DNA of 58,741 bases from Caulobacter sp. AP07 (GCF_000281955.1 NZ_AKKF01000123.1:1-58741); one strand, 5' to 3'. Positions 33,791 through 42,647 are shown, numbered from the stretch's first letter. The notes: a model not told the origin generated them from the letters alone. Numbers and translations: made by a program.

Positions 33791-33886
33791 TCAGCGGTCG
33801 AAGAACTTGCCGACGGCCCAGGAGGCCCCCAGCGTGAGCGCCATGGCCCCGACGGCCAACAAGGACATGTAGACGAGGGGATCCAT
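33791..33886 (-). CDS. 31-residue single-span membrane peptide
   Basis: MDPLVYMSLLAVGAMALTLGASWAVGKFFDR, mostly one membrane helix with a basic end. ATG 33886 is preceded by GGAGG, and that ribosome site overlaps the stop of the upstream membrane-protein gene. It lies 19 bases before the SpsF-type start. Function unknown. Confidence 0.55.
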   Translation of the reverse strand: MDPLVYMSLLAVGAMALTLGASWAVGKFFDR

Positions 33887-33888
33887 CG

Positions 33889-34131
33889 CTAGTCCTCCAC
33901 CTTGCGCAAAACATAGTGGGCGGCGCCTTGCAGCGCAACGAAGACCAGGGTCGCGAGGGGAGCGGCGAGTCCCGCGGGACGACCGGACAGCACGGGTTGC
34001 AGCCAGATCGTCACCAACAGCGTAATCGACAGCGCATTGGCGGTGGCCGCGATCGCCTTGCGGGTTTCGTTGCGTGCGGCCTTCCCGACGGGTGGCGTAG
34101 GATCGATCGGATCTGTCATGCTGGTGAACAT
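33889..34131 (-). CDS. Small two-span membrane protein
   Basis: 80 residues from ATG 34131 (or 76 from 34119; neither has a strong ribosome site). Two membrane helices (ALSITLLVTIWLQPVLSG and LAAPLATLVFVALQGAAHYVL) and a short charged tail KVED. The stop precedes the 31-residue gene by two bases, so the pair is coupled. No known family; it does not look like a phage holin locus because no endolysin or other phage gene is near. Confidence 0.55.
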   Translation of the reverse strand: MFTSMTDPIDPTPPVGKAARNETRKAIAATANALSITLLVTIWLQPVLSGRPAGLAAPLATLVFVALQGAAHYVLRKVED

Positions 34132-34181
34132 AACAAGAACAACCGACACGCGCGACGGTCGATCCAGCTCGTCCCATGCGC

Positions 34182-35534
34182 TTATCGAGGCGTCGGCTTC
34201 CCGCGCCCGTCCATCCGCGCCACCACCTCGGCCGCCGCCCGTCCGGTCTCGTCGACCGGCTCGTAGGTCCAGCCGTGGAAGGCCCCGCCATAGGGCCGCG
34301 CGGCGCCCTGGCGTTCCAGTTCCTGGTGGAAGAGGCGGAACTTCAGGCTCTGGCCGTCCATCTTGAGGATGAACACCGGCTTGCCCGTTGAGGCCGCCTC
34401 GGTGGCCATGTTGGTCGAGTCCTCGGAGACCATGATGTAGTCGGCGGCCGCCAGGAAGGCGAAATAGGGATTGGCGCCCTCGCCGTCCCAGATGATCCCC
34501 GGCAGGTGGCGCAGGCGGGCGGTCAGCAGGGCGCGGGCCGGTTCGGGCGTGCGGCGCGAGAAGGTCATCAACAGGCTGCCGCCCTCCTGCTCCAGCGGCA
34601 GCTGGATCTGGTGGGCCATCTGGGCGGCGCGCTCGACCGAAAGGTCGAAGGCCTTGGACTTGCCGCCCAGCAGCACCGCCACGCGCGGGTGAGGCAGGGC
34701 GTCGATCTGGTCCTTGAACTTTTCGTATTCGCTGTCGAGCCGCGCAGCTGTCACCCGATGCGGCGAGCCGGTGATCGCCAGGACGTTGTCGCCGGACAAT
34801 CGGTCGTGCTTGGGCGGGATCACCAGGTCGAACATGTTGGCCGGCACGCGCGGATCCTGGATCTGCACGACATAGGTCTTGCCGCCCGACCAGCGCCGGG
34901 CGCGGATCGACAGCGGCAGGGTGGCGCGGCCGGCGGCGATCCACAGGTCGGGCCAGGGGGCGTGGATCTCGCTTTCGGGGGTCAGCCAGCGGCGCGGCAG
35001 CCAGTTGGCCCACCAGGGCAGGCGGCCGGTCCTGCCGCTCCAGCCCACGCGCTTGACGACGACCTTGGCGGGGACCTGCCGGGCGACGGCCTCGGCCAGG
35101 CCCACGGCCTGGGCCTCGATGCCGGCCCGCCCGTCCGAGATCGCCCAGATGGTGATCGGCGGCCGGGCAGAGGCTTCGGGGGCGGGGACTTCGGGTTCGG
35201 GAGCCGGCGCGGGGGCGGTCTCGACGACGACCTTGGGCGCGGCCTTGCGAGGCGTCCGGGCCTTGGGCGTCGCCTCGGGCGCGACGACGACGGCCGGCGC
35301 GGCTTCGACGGTCTTGGCGGCGTCCGGCCGTGCGCGCGGCTTGGCGGCGGCCCGGGGTTTGGCCGGAGCCTTGGGGGCGGGCGGCTTCGGGGCGGCCTTG
35401 GCCGCGGGGCTCGCGGCCTCGACCGCCGATGGCGCGGCGGCCTTCGGCTTGCGCGTGGTCTTCGGCTTCGCCGCCTTGGGCTGGGCCGCCGCGTCCTGCT
35501 TGTTGTTTTCAACCACGTCGGTGATCCCGGCCAT
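34182..35534 (-). CDS. ELM1-family protein with a Lys/Ala/Pro-rich N-terminal tail
   Basis: 450 residues. Residues about 10-130 are a low-complexity Ala/Pro/Lys tail with AKPK and PKA repeats, resembling histone-H1-like tails. Residues about 135-450 are the ELM1 family domain: IWAISDGRAGIEAQAVGLAEAVA, PWPDLWIAAGRATLPL, VVQIQDPRVPANMFDLVIPPKHD, AVLLGGKSKAFDLS and the conserved VSEDSTNMATEAASTGKPVFIL. The family (plant mitochondrial fission ELM1 and bacterial homologues) has a GT-B-like fold; its bacterial role is unsettled. The long tail is the notable feature here. It lies between greA and the small membrane genes. Confidence 0.88.
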   Translation of the reverse strand: MAGITDVVENNKQDAAAQPKAAKPKTTRKPKAAAPSAVEAASPAAKAAPKPPAPKAPAKPRAAAKPRARPDAAKTVEAAPAVVVAPEATPKARTPRKAAPKVVVETAPAPAPEPEVPAPEASARPPITIWAISDGRAGIEAQAVGLAEAVARQVPAKVVVKRVGWSGRTGRLPWWANWLPRRWLTPESEIHAPWPDLWIAAGRATLPLSIRARRWSGGKTYVVQIQDPRVPANMFDLVIPPKHDRLSGDNVLAITGSPHRVTAARLDSEYEKFKDQIDALPHPRVAVLLGGKSKAFDLSVERAAQMAHQIQLPLEQEGGSLLMTFSRRTPEPARALLTARLRHLPGIIWDGEGANPYFAFLAAADYIMVSEDSTNMATEAASTGKPVFILKMDGQSLKFRLFHQELERQGAARPYGGAFHGWTYEPVDETGRAAAEVVARMDGRGKPTPR

Positions 35535-35604
35535 AGCGAAGCGATGCGCCGACCCGCGTCAGGGCCGGCGTTCGTTGTGTCATGACCACGGAATGGGGCC
35601 TAAG

Positions 35605-36078
35605 CTAGACCCACTCGACCTTGAGGATCTCGTAGGCCTTCACGCCGCCGGGCGTGTTGACCTCGACCACTTCGCCGACTTCCTTGCCGATCATGGCGCG
35701 CGACAGGGGCGAGCTCAGCGAGATGCGGCCCGACTTCACGTCGGCCTCGTGCTCGCCGACGATCTGGTAGCGGGCCTCTTCCTCGGTGTCCTCGTCGACG
35801 ACGCTGACCGTCGCGCCGAACTTCACCTGTTTGCCCGACAGTTTCGACACGTCGATGATCTGGGCGCGCGCGATCTTGTCCTCGATCTCGGCGATCCGGC
35901 CTTCGATCCAGCCCTGGCGTTCCTTGGCCGCGTGGTACTCCGCGTTTTCCGACAAGTCGCCATGCTGGCGCGCCTCGGAGATCGCGGCGATCACCGCCGG
36001 CCGTTCGATCGTCTTCAAACGCTTCAGTTCTTCGTCGAGGGTTTGGTAACCCCCGGCGGTCATCGGCACTTTTTCCAT
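35605..36078 (-). CDS. greA: Transcription elongation factor GreA
   Basis: 157 residues from ATG 36078 ([22 protein letters not shown]). Coiled-coil N-terminal domain with the acidic tip [17 protein letters not shown] that stimulates RNA cleavage by stalled RNA polymerase, and the C-terminal FKBP-like domain ending [16 protein letters not shown]. Length is normal. Here greA is separated from carB by about 7.5 kb, although the two are neighbours in many related genomes. Confidence 0.95.
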   Translation of the reverse strand: MEKVPMTAGGYQTLDEELKRLKTIERPAVIAAISEARQHGDLSENAEYHAAKERQGWIEGRIAEIEDKIARAQIIDVSKLSGKQVKFGATVSVVDEDTEEEARYQIVGEHEADVKSGRISLSSPLSRAMIGKEVGEVVEVNTPGGVKAYEILKVEWV

Positions 36079-36246
36079 TGCGGATTTTAGCTCGGTTCGC
36101 CCTAGGGGAGGAAGTACGTCCCGGACGCTGGCGCGCACGACCGGGGGCTGAGAGGATAGGAGGCGCGTTTGCGATAAGCAAGAGCCCCACGGTCGACCAG
36201 GCGCATAGCCAAGCTTGATTTGTCCGTCACGGCCCCGTTTTGCGCC

Positions 36247-37866
36247 CTAGGCGGATCGCCGGAGCGGCCCGCCCAGGGCCGGAATGGCCGAGCCGGGCGG
36301 CAGTTCGAACTCGGAAAGCAGCTGGCGCAGGCGTCGGGCGTCCTCGTCCAGGGCCTGGGTCGCCGCCGAGGTTTCCTCGACCATGGCCGCGTTCTGCTGC
36401 AGCACCTGGTCCATCTGGTTGACCGCGACGCCGATCTCGGCGAGGCCGCTGGCCTGCTCCTGGGCGGAGGCGGCGATGTCGCCGACCAGGTCGTCGACGG
36501 CGCCGATCTGGTGGGTGATGCGCGCCAGGGCCTGGCCCGTCCGGTCCACCAGCGCGACCCCGACCCCGACCTGTCGGCTGGAGGTGGTGATCAGGGTCTT
36601 GATCTGCTTGGCGGCGTCGGCCGAACGCTGGGCCAGGGCCCGCACCTCCTGCGCCACCACCGCGAAGCCCCGGCCGGCGTCGCCGGCCCGGGCGGCCTCG
36701 ACCCCGGCGTTGAGGGCCAAAAGGTTGGTCTGGAAGGCGATCTCGTCGATCACCCCGATGATCTGGCCGATCGACTGCGACGACTCCTGGATCTCGCCCA
36801 TGGCGGCCACGGCCTCGGAGACCACCGCGCCCGACCGCTCGGCGTCCTCGCGGGCCTTGCCGACGGCCTCGGCGGCCTGGCGGGCCCCGGTCGAGGTCCG
36901 GTCGACCGTGGCGGCGATCTCCTCCATGGCGCCCGCCGTCTCCTCCAGGCTGGCGGCCTGCCGCTCGGTCCGCCGCGACAGGCTGACGATCGCCTCGGCG
37001 ATCTGGCCCGAACCCAGGTGGACGCCGCCGACGCTGTCCTCGACCCGGGTCAGCGCGGCGCCCAGGCGGGCGACGGCGGTATTGAGGTCGGCGCGCAGGG
37101 GCTCGTAGGCGTGATGGAAGGTGTCGTTCAGCGTGAACGACAGGTCGCCGCGCGCCAGCCGCGCCAGGGCGTCGGACAGGGTGTCGACCACCGCCTGCCG
37201 CTCGCGGTCCGCGTGGGCGTCGGCCTCGGCGCGGGCGGCCCTGGCGTCGTCCTGGCTGCGGCGGTTGGCCTCGGCGGCCGTCGCGTTGGCGGCCTGGGCG
37301 GCCAGGGTCGCCTGTTCGGCCCTGGCCAGGGCGTCGCGCGAGACCGCGAACATGCGGTTGACGCTGGCGGCCACCCAGATCAGCGTGCCGGCCTCGACGA
37401 TCAGGATGCCGGCGTGGACCAGCACCCGGCCCAGGCCCGCCGCGCCGGGGAACACCAGGGCCGGCAGCAGGTAGCTCAGCCCCAGGTGATGGACCGCCAC
37501 GGTCAGGGTGGCGGCGGCGATGACGCGCCAGTCGCAATAGATCACCAGCAGGGCCAGGGCCGCGAAATAGGCCATGTGCATGTCGATCTGCCAGGCGTGA
37601 CGGCTGGTGACGGCGACCAGCAGCGAGACCTGGGCCATCAGCAGCACCCCGGTCAGGGCGCGGCCGACCGGCGCGACGGCGCCCCAGCGCGCGGCCAGGG
37701 CGGTCAGGCCGGCCGTGCAGCCGGCGGCGACCAGCGGCCCGCCGACCTCGCCGCCCAGCAGCAGCCGGGTGGCGACGATCGCCGCGACCATGATCCAGCT
37801 CAGGGCGGCCACCAGTATGCCGCCGGCCCGGCGTTGGTCGTCGAGGGTGGCGAAGGAGAAGCTCAT
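36247..37866 (-). CDS. Methyl-accepting chemotaxis protein with a multi-pass membrane sensor
   Basis: 539 residues from ATG 37866 ([16 protein letters not shown]); the longer frame is basic junk. The N-terminal 190 residues hold about six membrane helices with no periplasmic sensor domain. A coiled segment with a HAMP-like [15 protein letters not shown] follows, then the signalling domain with hairpin tip [52 protein letters not shown]. The C-terminus has [16 protein letters not shown]. Membrane-embedded signal sensing is likely. It overlaps the next gene by four bases, so the small exported partner is co-translated. Confidence 0.92.
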   Translation of the reverse strand: MSFSFATLDDQRRAGGILVAALSWIMVAAIVATRLLLGGEVGGPLVAAGCTAGLTALAARWGAVAPVGRALTGVLLMAQVSLLVAVTSRHAWQIDMHMAYFAALALLVIYCDWRVIAAATLTVAVHHLGLSYLLPALVFPGAAGLGRVLVHAGILIVEAGTLIWVAASVNRMFAVSRDALARAEQATLAAQAANATAAEANRRSQDDARAARAEADAHADRERQAVVDTLSDALARLARGDLSFTLNDTFHHAYEPLRADLNTAVARLGAALTRVEDSVGGVHLGSGQIAEAIVSLSRRTERQAASLEETAGAMEEIAATVDRTSTGARQAAEAVGKAREDAERSGAVVSEAVAAMGEIQESSQSIGQIIGVIDEIAFQTNLLALNAGVEAARAGDAGRGFAVVAQEVRALAQRSADAAKQIKTLITTSSRQVGVGVALVDRTGQALARITHQIGAVDDLVGDIAASAQEQASGLAEIGVAVNQMDQVLQQNAAMVEETSAATQALDEDARRLRQLLSEFELPPGSAIPALGGPLRRSA

Positions 37867-38216
37867 GAACGAGGCTCCTGAACGGGCGGGGCGCAGACGC
37901 CGGCCGCCGCGGGGTCGAGCAGCAGCAGGGCGCCGGCCCGGCGCGAACGGGCGTCGAGGCCGGCGCCGTCGCCGCGCAGGATGAGGATGAACGGGGCGCT
38001 TCCGGCCCCGACGATGTCGCCGGCCGAGGCGGCCGCGGCGGTGACGTGGGCGCGGCTCCACCACGGCGGGAACACCACCGCCAGGCGATCCGGCTTCACC
38101 GGCGGCGGCGCCGCGCCGGCCGCCATGGCGAGCGTGCCGACAATGCCCAGCCCGACCAGCAGGGCCCGCCAGGCGGTCCTGATCATCAGCCGAGCAGCGA
38201 GCGGTCCTGCACGCAT
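37863..38216 (-). CDS. Small exported protein coupled to the chemoreceptor
   Basis: 117 residues from ATG 38216 ([21 protein letters not shown]); an ATG at 38186 is also possible. Signal-like segment, then [44 protein letters not shown] and a short C-terminus with one Cys. It shares a four-base overlap with the chemoreceptor. No family recognised. A periplasmic accessory to the receptor is a reasonable guess only. Confidence 0.65.
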   Translation of the reverse strand: MRAGPLAARLMIRTAWRALLVGLGIVGTLAMAAGAAPPPVKPDRLAVVFPPWWSRAHVTAAAASAGDIVGAGSAPFILILRGDGAGLDARSRRAGALLLLDPAAAGVCAPPVQEPRS

Positions 38217-38299
38217 GTGAAGCTTCCGCCGAGGGCGCGGCGAGATGGCCACGCGCCCCGGATCGGACGATCTTTCACGGGGAGGGTGTCCAAGACCTT

Positions 38300-38323
38300 A
38301 AAAAATCGCGCAAGCCGTGCGAT
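38300..38323 (-). terminator. Possible terminator of the GST gene
   Basis: On the minus strand ATCGC and GCGAT pair around ACGGCTTGC, followed by six Ts. The stem is short (5 bp). The inner sequence matches part of the 30982-31035 repeat. Confidence 0.45.
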
Positions 38324-38331
38324 GTTCCATG

Positions 38332-38997
38332 TCACGTTGCATAGTTGTATGGCCCGCCGCGCTCCAGGGCCTTGCGGTAGGCCGGCCGGGCGTGAATCCG
38401 CTCCAGGAAGGCTGCGACCTTTGGTCGCGAGGCGGCGCTCGCCCGGGCGGCCCCGGCCTCGAGCGGGAAGCTCATCATGATGTCGGCGGCGGTGAAGGCC
38501 GGGCCGGCGAACCATTCGGTCTTGGACAGTTCGGCGTCCCAATAGTCGATGTGGCTCTTCAGCTGCGGGTCGACGAAGCCGGCCTGGGCCTTGGCGGCGA
38601 TGGTCTTGACCAGGCCCCGCAACAGGCCGGGCGCGCGGGCCGGCAGGGCGGTGAACACCAGCTTCAGCAGCAGCGGCGTCATCGCCGAGCCCTCGGCATA
38701 GTGCAGCCAGTAGGTGTAGCGCAGGCGCTCGGCGCCGCCGGCCGGCGGGATGAGGCGACCCTGGCCGTAGGTGTCGATGATGTATTCGATGATCGCCCCG
38801 GTCTCCGCCAGGACCTTGTCGCCGTCGGTGATCACCGGCGACTTGCCCAGCGGATGGATGGCCCGCAGCTCCGGCGGAGCCAGCATGGTGGCCGCGTCCC
38901 GCTCGTAGCGCTTCACCTCGTAGGGAACGCCCAGTTCCTCCAGCAGCCACAGCACCCGCTGCGAGCGGGAATTGTTCAGGTGGTGGACGACGATCAT
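38332..38997 (-). CDS. Glutathione S-transferase family protein
   Basis: 221 residues. Thioredoxin-like N-terminal half (NNSRSQRVLWLLEELGVPYEVKRYER, PLGKSPVITDGDKVLAETGAIIEYI) binding glutathione, and an all-helical C-terminal half (TEWFAGPAFTAADIMMSFPLEA). A typical cytoplasmic GST. Substrate unknown. Confidence 0.93.
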   Translation of the reverse strand: MIVVHHLNNSRSQRVLWLLEELGVPYEVKRYERDAATMLAPPELRAIHPLGKSPVITDGDKVLAETGAIIEYIIDTYGQGRLIPPAGGAERLRYTYWLHYAEGSAMTPLLLKLVFTALPARAPGLLRGLVKTIAAKAQAGFVDPQLKSHIDYWDAELSKTEWFAGPAFTAADIMMSFPLEAGAARASAASRPKVAAFLERIHARPAYRKALERGGPYNYAT

Positions 38998-39067
38998 GGC
39001 GGGCTCCGCGAGGCAAGCGCGCAGGTTGGCACGGTGACGGGCGCGTCCGTCAAGCTTCGCGAGCGTC

Positions 39068-39370
39068 CTAGAGCCCGAGCAGGCCCGCCAGCGTGGCGCG
39101 GACGCCGGGAATGACCAGCAGCCACCCGGCGATCAGCTCGACCAGCACGATCAGGAACAGCCGGGTGCGGAACGGCTGCTTGCGGGTCTTGTGGCGCAGG
39201 ATCTGCTGGGCGAGCAGCGCGCCCAAGCCGCCGCCCAGGGCCGCGACCAGCAGCAGGGTGCGTTCGGAAATCCGCCCCAGCCCCCGGCGCGCCGCGTCCT
39301 TGTCCAGCCAGAACAGCAGGAAGGCCGCGACGTTGATCAGCGCAAGGATGGCCGCGACCTGGACCACCAT
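39068..39370 (-). CDS. DUF1294 small membrane protein
   Basis: 100 residues with about three membrane helices. FWLDKDAARRGLGRISERTLLLVAALGGGLGALLAQQILRHKTRKQPF is the DUF1294 signature. Function unknown. It follows the conserved hypothetical by three bases and is probably co-transcribed with it. Confidence 0.85.
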   Translation of the reverse strand: MVVQVAAILALINVAAFLLFWLDKDAARRGLGRISERTLLLVAALGGGLGALLAQQILRHKTRKQPFRTRLFLIVLVELIAGWLLVIPGVRATLAGLLGL

Positions 39371-39373
39371 GGT

Positions 39374-39808
39374 TCAGACCGCCTCGAGCGGTGCCAGGTC
39401 GGGCGCCACCCAGCCGCGCCGGGCCTCGACGCTGAACAGCCGCTCGCGCGACCAGAAGCTCAGCGGCCAGGCCTTGTCGCCCATCGGCGTGGCCAGCAGG
39501 CGCGCGGCGGCCTCGCCGTCGCCGAGCCCGGCCGGCAGGGTGGCGACGAAGGCGCGGATGGCGGCGAGGTACGCCTGGGTGATGGTCTCGTGATAGCCGT
39601 TGTGGTCGTCGTTCACCCCGCCGACCGCCACGTTGTAGGCGCGGATGATGCCGGGCATGTCGCGCTCCAGGCCTTCGTTCCGGGTGCGGACCAGACGCAG
39701 GGTGGCGGTCAGGTGCGCGGCGTGGGTCCACTGGGCCTTGGGCAGGCTGTGGTCCAGCAGGCGCTCGGCGAGGTCGGCGATCTGGGCGTCGGTGTAGGGG
39801 GCGGTCAT
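39374..39808 (-). CDS. Conserved hypothetical protein
   Basis: 144 residues, soluble. Conserved-looking histidine patches (LPKAQWTHAAHLTATLRLVR, NVAVGGVNDDHNGYHETITQAY) suggest a metal-binding or hydrolase-like role, but I cannot name the family. The stop precedes the DUF1294 gene start by three bases, so the two are coupled. A 72-base repeat lies directly upstream. Confidence 0.8.
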   Translation of the reverse strand: MTAPYTDAQIADLAERLLDHSLPKAQWTHAAHLTATLRLVRTRNEGLERDMPGIIRAYNVAVGGVNDDHNGYHETITQAYLAAIRAFVATLPAGLGDGEAAARLLATPMGDKAWPLSFWSRERLFSVEARRGWVAPDLAPLEAV

Positions 39809-39817
39809 GTCTTCGGC

Positions 39818-39889
39818 GCTTGCTCTAGGCTTTTGTTTTCGTATCGTTTTTCGGAAAACCGGTGTCCACTTTTCCGCACGGTGCTCTAG
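39818..39889. repeat. Alphaproteobacterial intergenic repeat overlapping the Slam stop codon
   Basis: Starts GCTTGCTCTAGGC, carries TTTTTCGGAAAACCGGTGTC and CACTTTTCCGCA, and ends GCTCTAGA. This resembles a widespread alphaproteobacterial intergenic element. The CTA of its right end (39886-39888) is the stop codon of the Slam gene. Its first 23 bases recur inverted at 30982-31004. Confidence 0.75.
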
Positions 39890-41214
39890 AAGTCACGCGT
39901 GAAGCCGAATTCCAGGCGCTGACGGGTGTAGCGGCCCAGGGCCACGTTGGAGGTCGCGCGCGCGACGACGGCCTGGGCGAACGGGAAGGCCCCCATCACG
40001 CGCCAGTCGCGCCGGGAGACCCGGAAGGACACGCCGATCTCGCGATCGGCGCGGCGCACGCCGAACACCGAGGAGCGTCCCACGAACGCTCGCTGCTGAC
40101 CATAGGGTTCGACATAGCCGAGCGTGGACAGGGGCAGGGCGAACAGGCGGCCCACCGCCAGGCGGGCGTCGCGATAGCTCAGTTCGGCGCTGGCCAGATC
40201 GTGGGCGTCGAGGTTGACGCTGGCGCGCCACAAGGCGCTGGGGCCGAGGAACCGGGTGCGGTTGACCTGGAGGCCGTAGGTCCAGCCGTCGAAGGCCTTG
40301 GCGCGTGCGTTGTCGATGCGGTCCAGGTGAGTCGACCCGTCCCATCGGGTGTGGGCGTCGCTGTAGACCTCGCCGCCCAGCTGCAGCCCGCGCCAGGTCT
40401 CCAGGTCAGCGCCGCCGAAGTCGATGTCGCGATAGGTGGCTAGCAGGGCCAGCCGGGCATGGTCCGCCAGCCTGATTTCCGGGCCCGCGAACAGGCTGAT
40501 CTGGCTCTGATCGAAAGCCCGCCCGGAGGCGTCCAGCACGACGGCGGAGGCGCCCAGGCTGACGGAATAGGGTCCCGAAACGTGGATTCGGCGTTCCAGC
40601 GAGCCGCTGAGCGTGGCCGTCACACCGGCCCGGCGCCGGGCGTCTTCCGACAGGGTGAAGGGCAGGCCGTACAGGTCGATGGTCGTGGCGCGGGTCGCGC
40701 CGTTGAGGTTGCTGTCTGGAGCGATCGAACCGGACAGGGTGATCCTCAGGTCGCGCCGGGCCTCGATCGCGTCGAGCCGGGCCTGGACGACGCCGCGCCG
40801 CACGGGGTCCAGCGCCCCCGCCAGAGCCAGGCGATAGGCCAGGGTCGCGGAACGGTCGCGATGGGCGGCGAAGTGGAGTTCGCCGATCTGGAAGCGGGCG
40901 AGCGCGTCTGTGGTGTCCTGGACCAGATGGCCCTCCAGCAGGGCGATCGCTTCGGAGGTCCGGCCCAGCTTGGCCAGGAGCTCGGCGCGCAGGCGCACGC
41001 CCGCCGGCAGGGCGGCGATGTCCGGCCGCGCGTCCAGCAGCGCCAGGGCCGCGCCATAGTCGCCGCCGCGCAGCGCGGGCGTCAGGGCCTCGGCGAAGGC
41101 TTGGTCGCTGATGGCCGCGGGCTCCTGGGCGCGCACCGTCTCGCCCGGGGCCAGGGCGCCCAGGGTCATCAGGGCGAGCGCCAGGACCAGCGCCCGCGAA
41201 AGGGCCGGGGTCAC
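39886..41214 (-). CDS. Slam-type outer-membrane exporter for surface lipoproteins
   Basis: 442 residues from a GTG at 41214 that shares its G with the lipoprotein stop (TAGTG), so translation is coupled. Signal peptide (MTPALSRALVLALALMTLGALAPG), then TPR-like helices (about residues 35-145: YGAALALLDARPDIAALPAGVRLRAELLAKLGRTSEAIALLEGHLVQD) and a long beta-barrel (about 150-442), ending in Phe as outer-membrane barrels do. This two-domain plan and the DUF560-like barrel match Slam (type XI secretion). Paired with the adjacent lipoprotein it should move that protein to the cell surface. Confidence 0.85.
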   Translation of the reverse strand: MTPALSRALVLALALMTLGALAPGETVRAQEPAAISDQAFAEALTPALRGGDYGAALALLDARPDIAALPAGVRLRAELLAKLGRTSEAIALLEGHLVQDTTDALARFQIGELHFAAHRDRSATLAYRLALAGALDPVRRGVVQARLDAIEARRDLRITLSGSIAPDSNLNGATRATTIDLYGLPFTLSEDARRRAGVTATLSGSLERRIHVSGPYSVSLGASAVVLDASGRAFDQSQISLFAGPEIRLADHARLALLATYRDIDFGGADLETWRGLQLGGEVYSDAHTRWDGSTHLDRIDNARAKAFDGWTYGLQVNRTRFLGPSALWRASVNLDAHDLASAELSYRDARLAVGRLFALPLSTLGYVEPYGQQRAFVGRSSVFGVRRADREIGVSFRVSRRDWRVMGAFPFAQAVVARATSNVALGRYTRQRLEFGFTRDF

Positions 41215-42194
41215 TAGTTTTTCTTGAGGCCGCCGACGCCCATCATCGAGCCGCCGCCCGTGCTTGAGACGAGGTTGTAGCTCAGGCCCGCCTCGACGGG
41301 CGCACCGGCGGGCTCGCCATAGAAGGCGCCGCTCACGTTGCCGGTCATGCCGGTGTTGCTGGCCGCGCCGGTGAAGCGCGAGCCGGCGACGTTGCCGTTG
41401 AACGTGAAGGCCAGGCTGGCCGGCGCCGTCACGGTCGCGCCCGCGGCGTTGGTCATCTTGAAGTTCGAGGTCGATCCGTTCACGGCGCCCGTGCCGAAGT
41501 TGGCGGTCATGGTCACGTCGCTGGCGGTCGAAAACACCGCGTTCGAGCCGTCGACATAGACACCGCGCGTGCCGCCGTCGTAGCGGGCCGAGCCGGTGGC
41601 CGGCATGGCGGGCGCGCCGGCCGAGCGGCCGACCGCGAAGAAGGTGTAGGCGCCGTTGACGGGGTTGGGCGCGACCTCGCCCAACTGGACGTAGTCCAGG
41701 CCGCCCTGCAGGACGTTGGTGATGTCGAACAGCGTCAGAGCGCCCGTGCCGCCGGGTTTGAAGCCGCTGATGTCGTTGATGTAACTCTTTCCGACGCGCA
41801 CCGGACCCAGGCCGTCGTTCTTGCTCTCGAAGTCGCCGAAATAACGATAGTTGACGCTGACGCCGCCCAGGTAGCCGATGACCCAAAGCTCCTGGGTGAT
41901 CTGCGGCAGCGTGTCCTTCCGAAGAATCTGGAACGTGTCGAACGTGGCGGCGCTGACCGTCGAGTCGAAGCGCAGGCCGATCTGGGGGCCGTCCATCTGG
42001 AGCGTGCCCGTCTTGATGCAGGAGATCGCGCCCGGCGTCGTCGTGCAGTTGGAGGCATAGGGCGGGGGTGGCGTTACCGGTGGCGTCACCGGAGGCGTCA
42101 CGACGCCGCCGCCTGGTCCGCCGCCGCCGCCGCTGGCGCAGCCCGAGACGGCCAGCATCGCGGCCAGGACGAAAAACGAACGCTTACGCAACAT
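41214..42194 (-). CDS. TbpB-like surface lipoprotein, predicted Slam cargo
   Basis: 326 residues. Signal peptide with lipobox (MLRKRSFFVLAAMLAVSGCASGGGGG), then a Gly/Pro-rich tether (VTPPVTPPVTPPPP). The last ~110 residues are a small beta-barrel with the TbpB-type pattern (FGTGAVNGSTSNFKMT, LAFTFNGNVAGSRFTGAASN and VSGAFYGEPAGAPVEAGLSYNL). These features, plus the coupled Slam gene, point to a surface-exposed lipoprotein. No TonB receptor lies nearby, so its ligand is unknown and need not be iron. The name TbpB-like refers only to the barrel. Confidence 0.85.
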   Translation of the reverse strand: MLRKRSFFVLAAMLAVSGCASGGGGGPGGGVVTPPVTPPVTPPPPYASNCTTTPGAISCIKTGTLQMDGPQIGLRFDSTVSAATFDTFQILRKDTLPQITQELWVIGYLGGVSVNYRYFGDFESKNDGLGPVRVGKSYINDISGFKPGGTGALTLFDITNVLQGGLDYVQLGEVAPNPVNGAYTFFAVGRSAGAPAMPATGSARYDGGTRGVYVDGSNAVFSTASDVTMTANFGTGAVNGSTSNFKMTNAAGATVTAPASLAFTFNGNVAGSRFTGAASNTGMTGNVSGAFYGEPAGAPVEAGLSYNLVSSTGGGSMMGVGGLKKN

Positions 42195-42217
42195 GAATGC
42201 ATTCCCCTAAGAACGGG

Positions 42218-42246
42218 GCCATAGCAAAGCACCAGTGTTGATGCAA
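42218..42246 (-). promoter_or_regulatory. Promoter of the lipoprotein-Slam operon
   Basis: Minus strand: TTGCAT (42246-42241), 17-base spacer, TATGGC (42223-42218), with the ATG 24 bases further. No Fur box is visible, which argues against iron control. Confidence 0.5.
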
Positions 42247-42311
42247 CCTTCAGGCGTGGACGACGCTCAGGCGCCGCCGGTCCGCTCATCCGCATGGGAG
42301 AGGCGAGCCTC

Positions 42312-42647
42312 TCACAGCCGCCCGCGCCGGCCGCCCTTGAGCTTGTCGAGCGCGCGGGGCGCGCGGATGGCCGTGCCGAGGTCACCGACCGCCTGGGTGG
42401 CATGCAGGGCGGCCGCGGCGGCGTCGAGCATCGAGGGCGGCGAAACCTTGGCCCGGGCGGCCGGCACGATCAGGGCGATCTTGCGGGCCACGGCGGCCAG
42501 TTCGCCGCAGGCCTTGGCCCGGTCGCGGGCCGCGCGGATCTGGGCGAGGTCGTGGCTGTTCTCCAGGATCGCCCAGGCCGCGTCGAGGGCGGCCATAAGC
42601 TTTTGCTGGAAGGTGAAGCACCAGGTGGGGATGTCGGCTTGGGTCAT
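42312..42647 (-). CDS. Hypothetical small helical protein
   Basis: 111 residues from ATG 42647 (MTQADIPTWCFTFQQKLMAAL). All-helical, Ala-rich, basic C-terminus (RAPRALDKLKGGRRGRL). No signal or membrane segment. The 78-codon upstream extension covers a repeat region and is not used. Family not recognised; ribosome site weak. The gene lies just upstream of the lipoprotein-Slam operon on the same strand but has its own spacing. Confidence 0.6.
   Translation of the reverse strand: MTQADIPTWCFTFQQKLMAALDAAWAILENSHDLAQIRAARDRAKACGELAAVARKIALIVPAARAKVSPPSMLDAAAAALHATQAVGDLGTAIRAPRALDKLKGGRRGRL

Noticed and set aside
33791..34131. Holin-type phage remnant
   Set aside because: No endolysin, integrase, tail or capsid gene nearby; the genes lie within a chromosomal operon-like run.
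37867..38064. 66-residue N-terminal extension of the chemoreceptor
   Set aside because: Highly Arg/Pro-rich; overlaps the small exported-protein gene; the real start is MSFSF at 37866.
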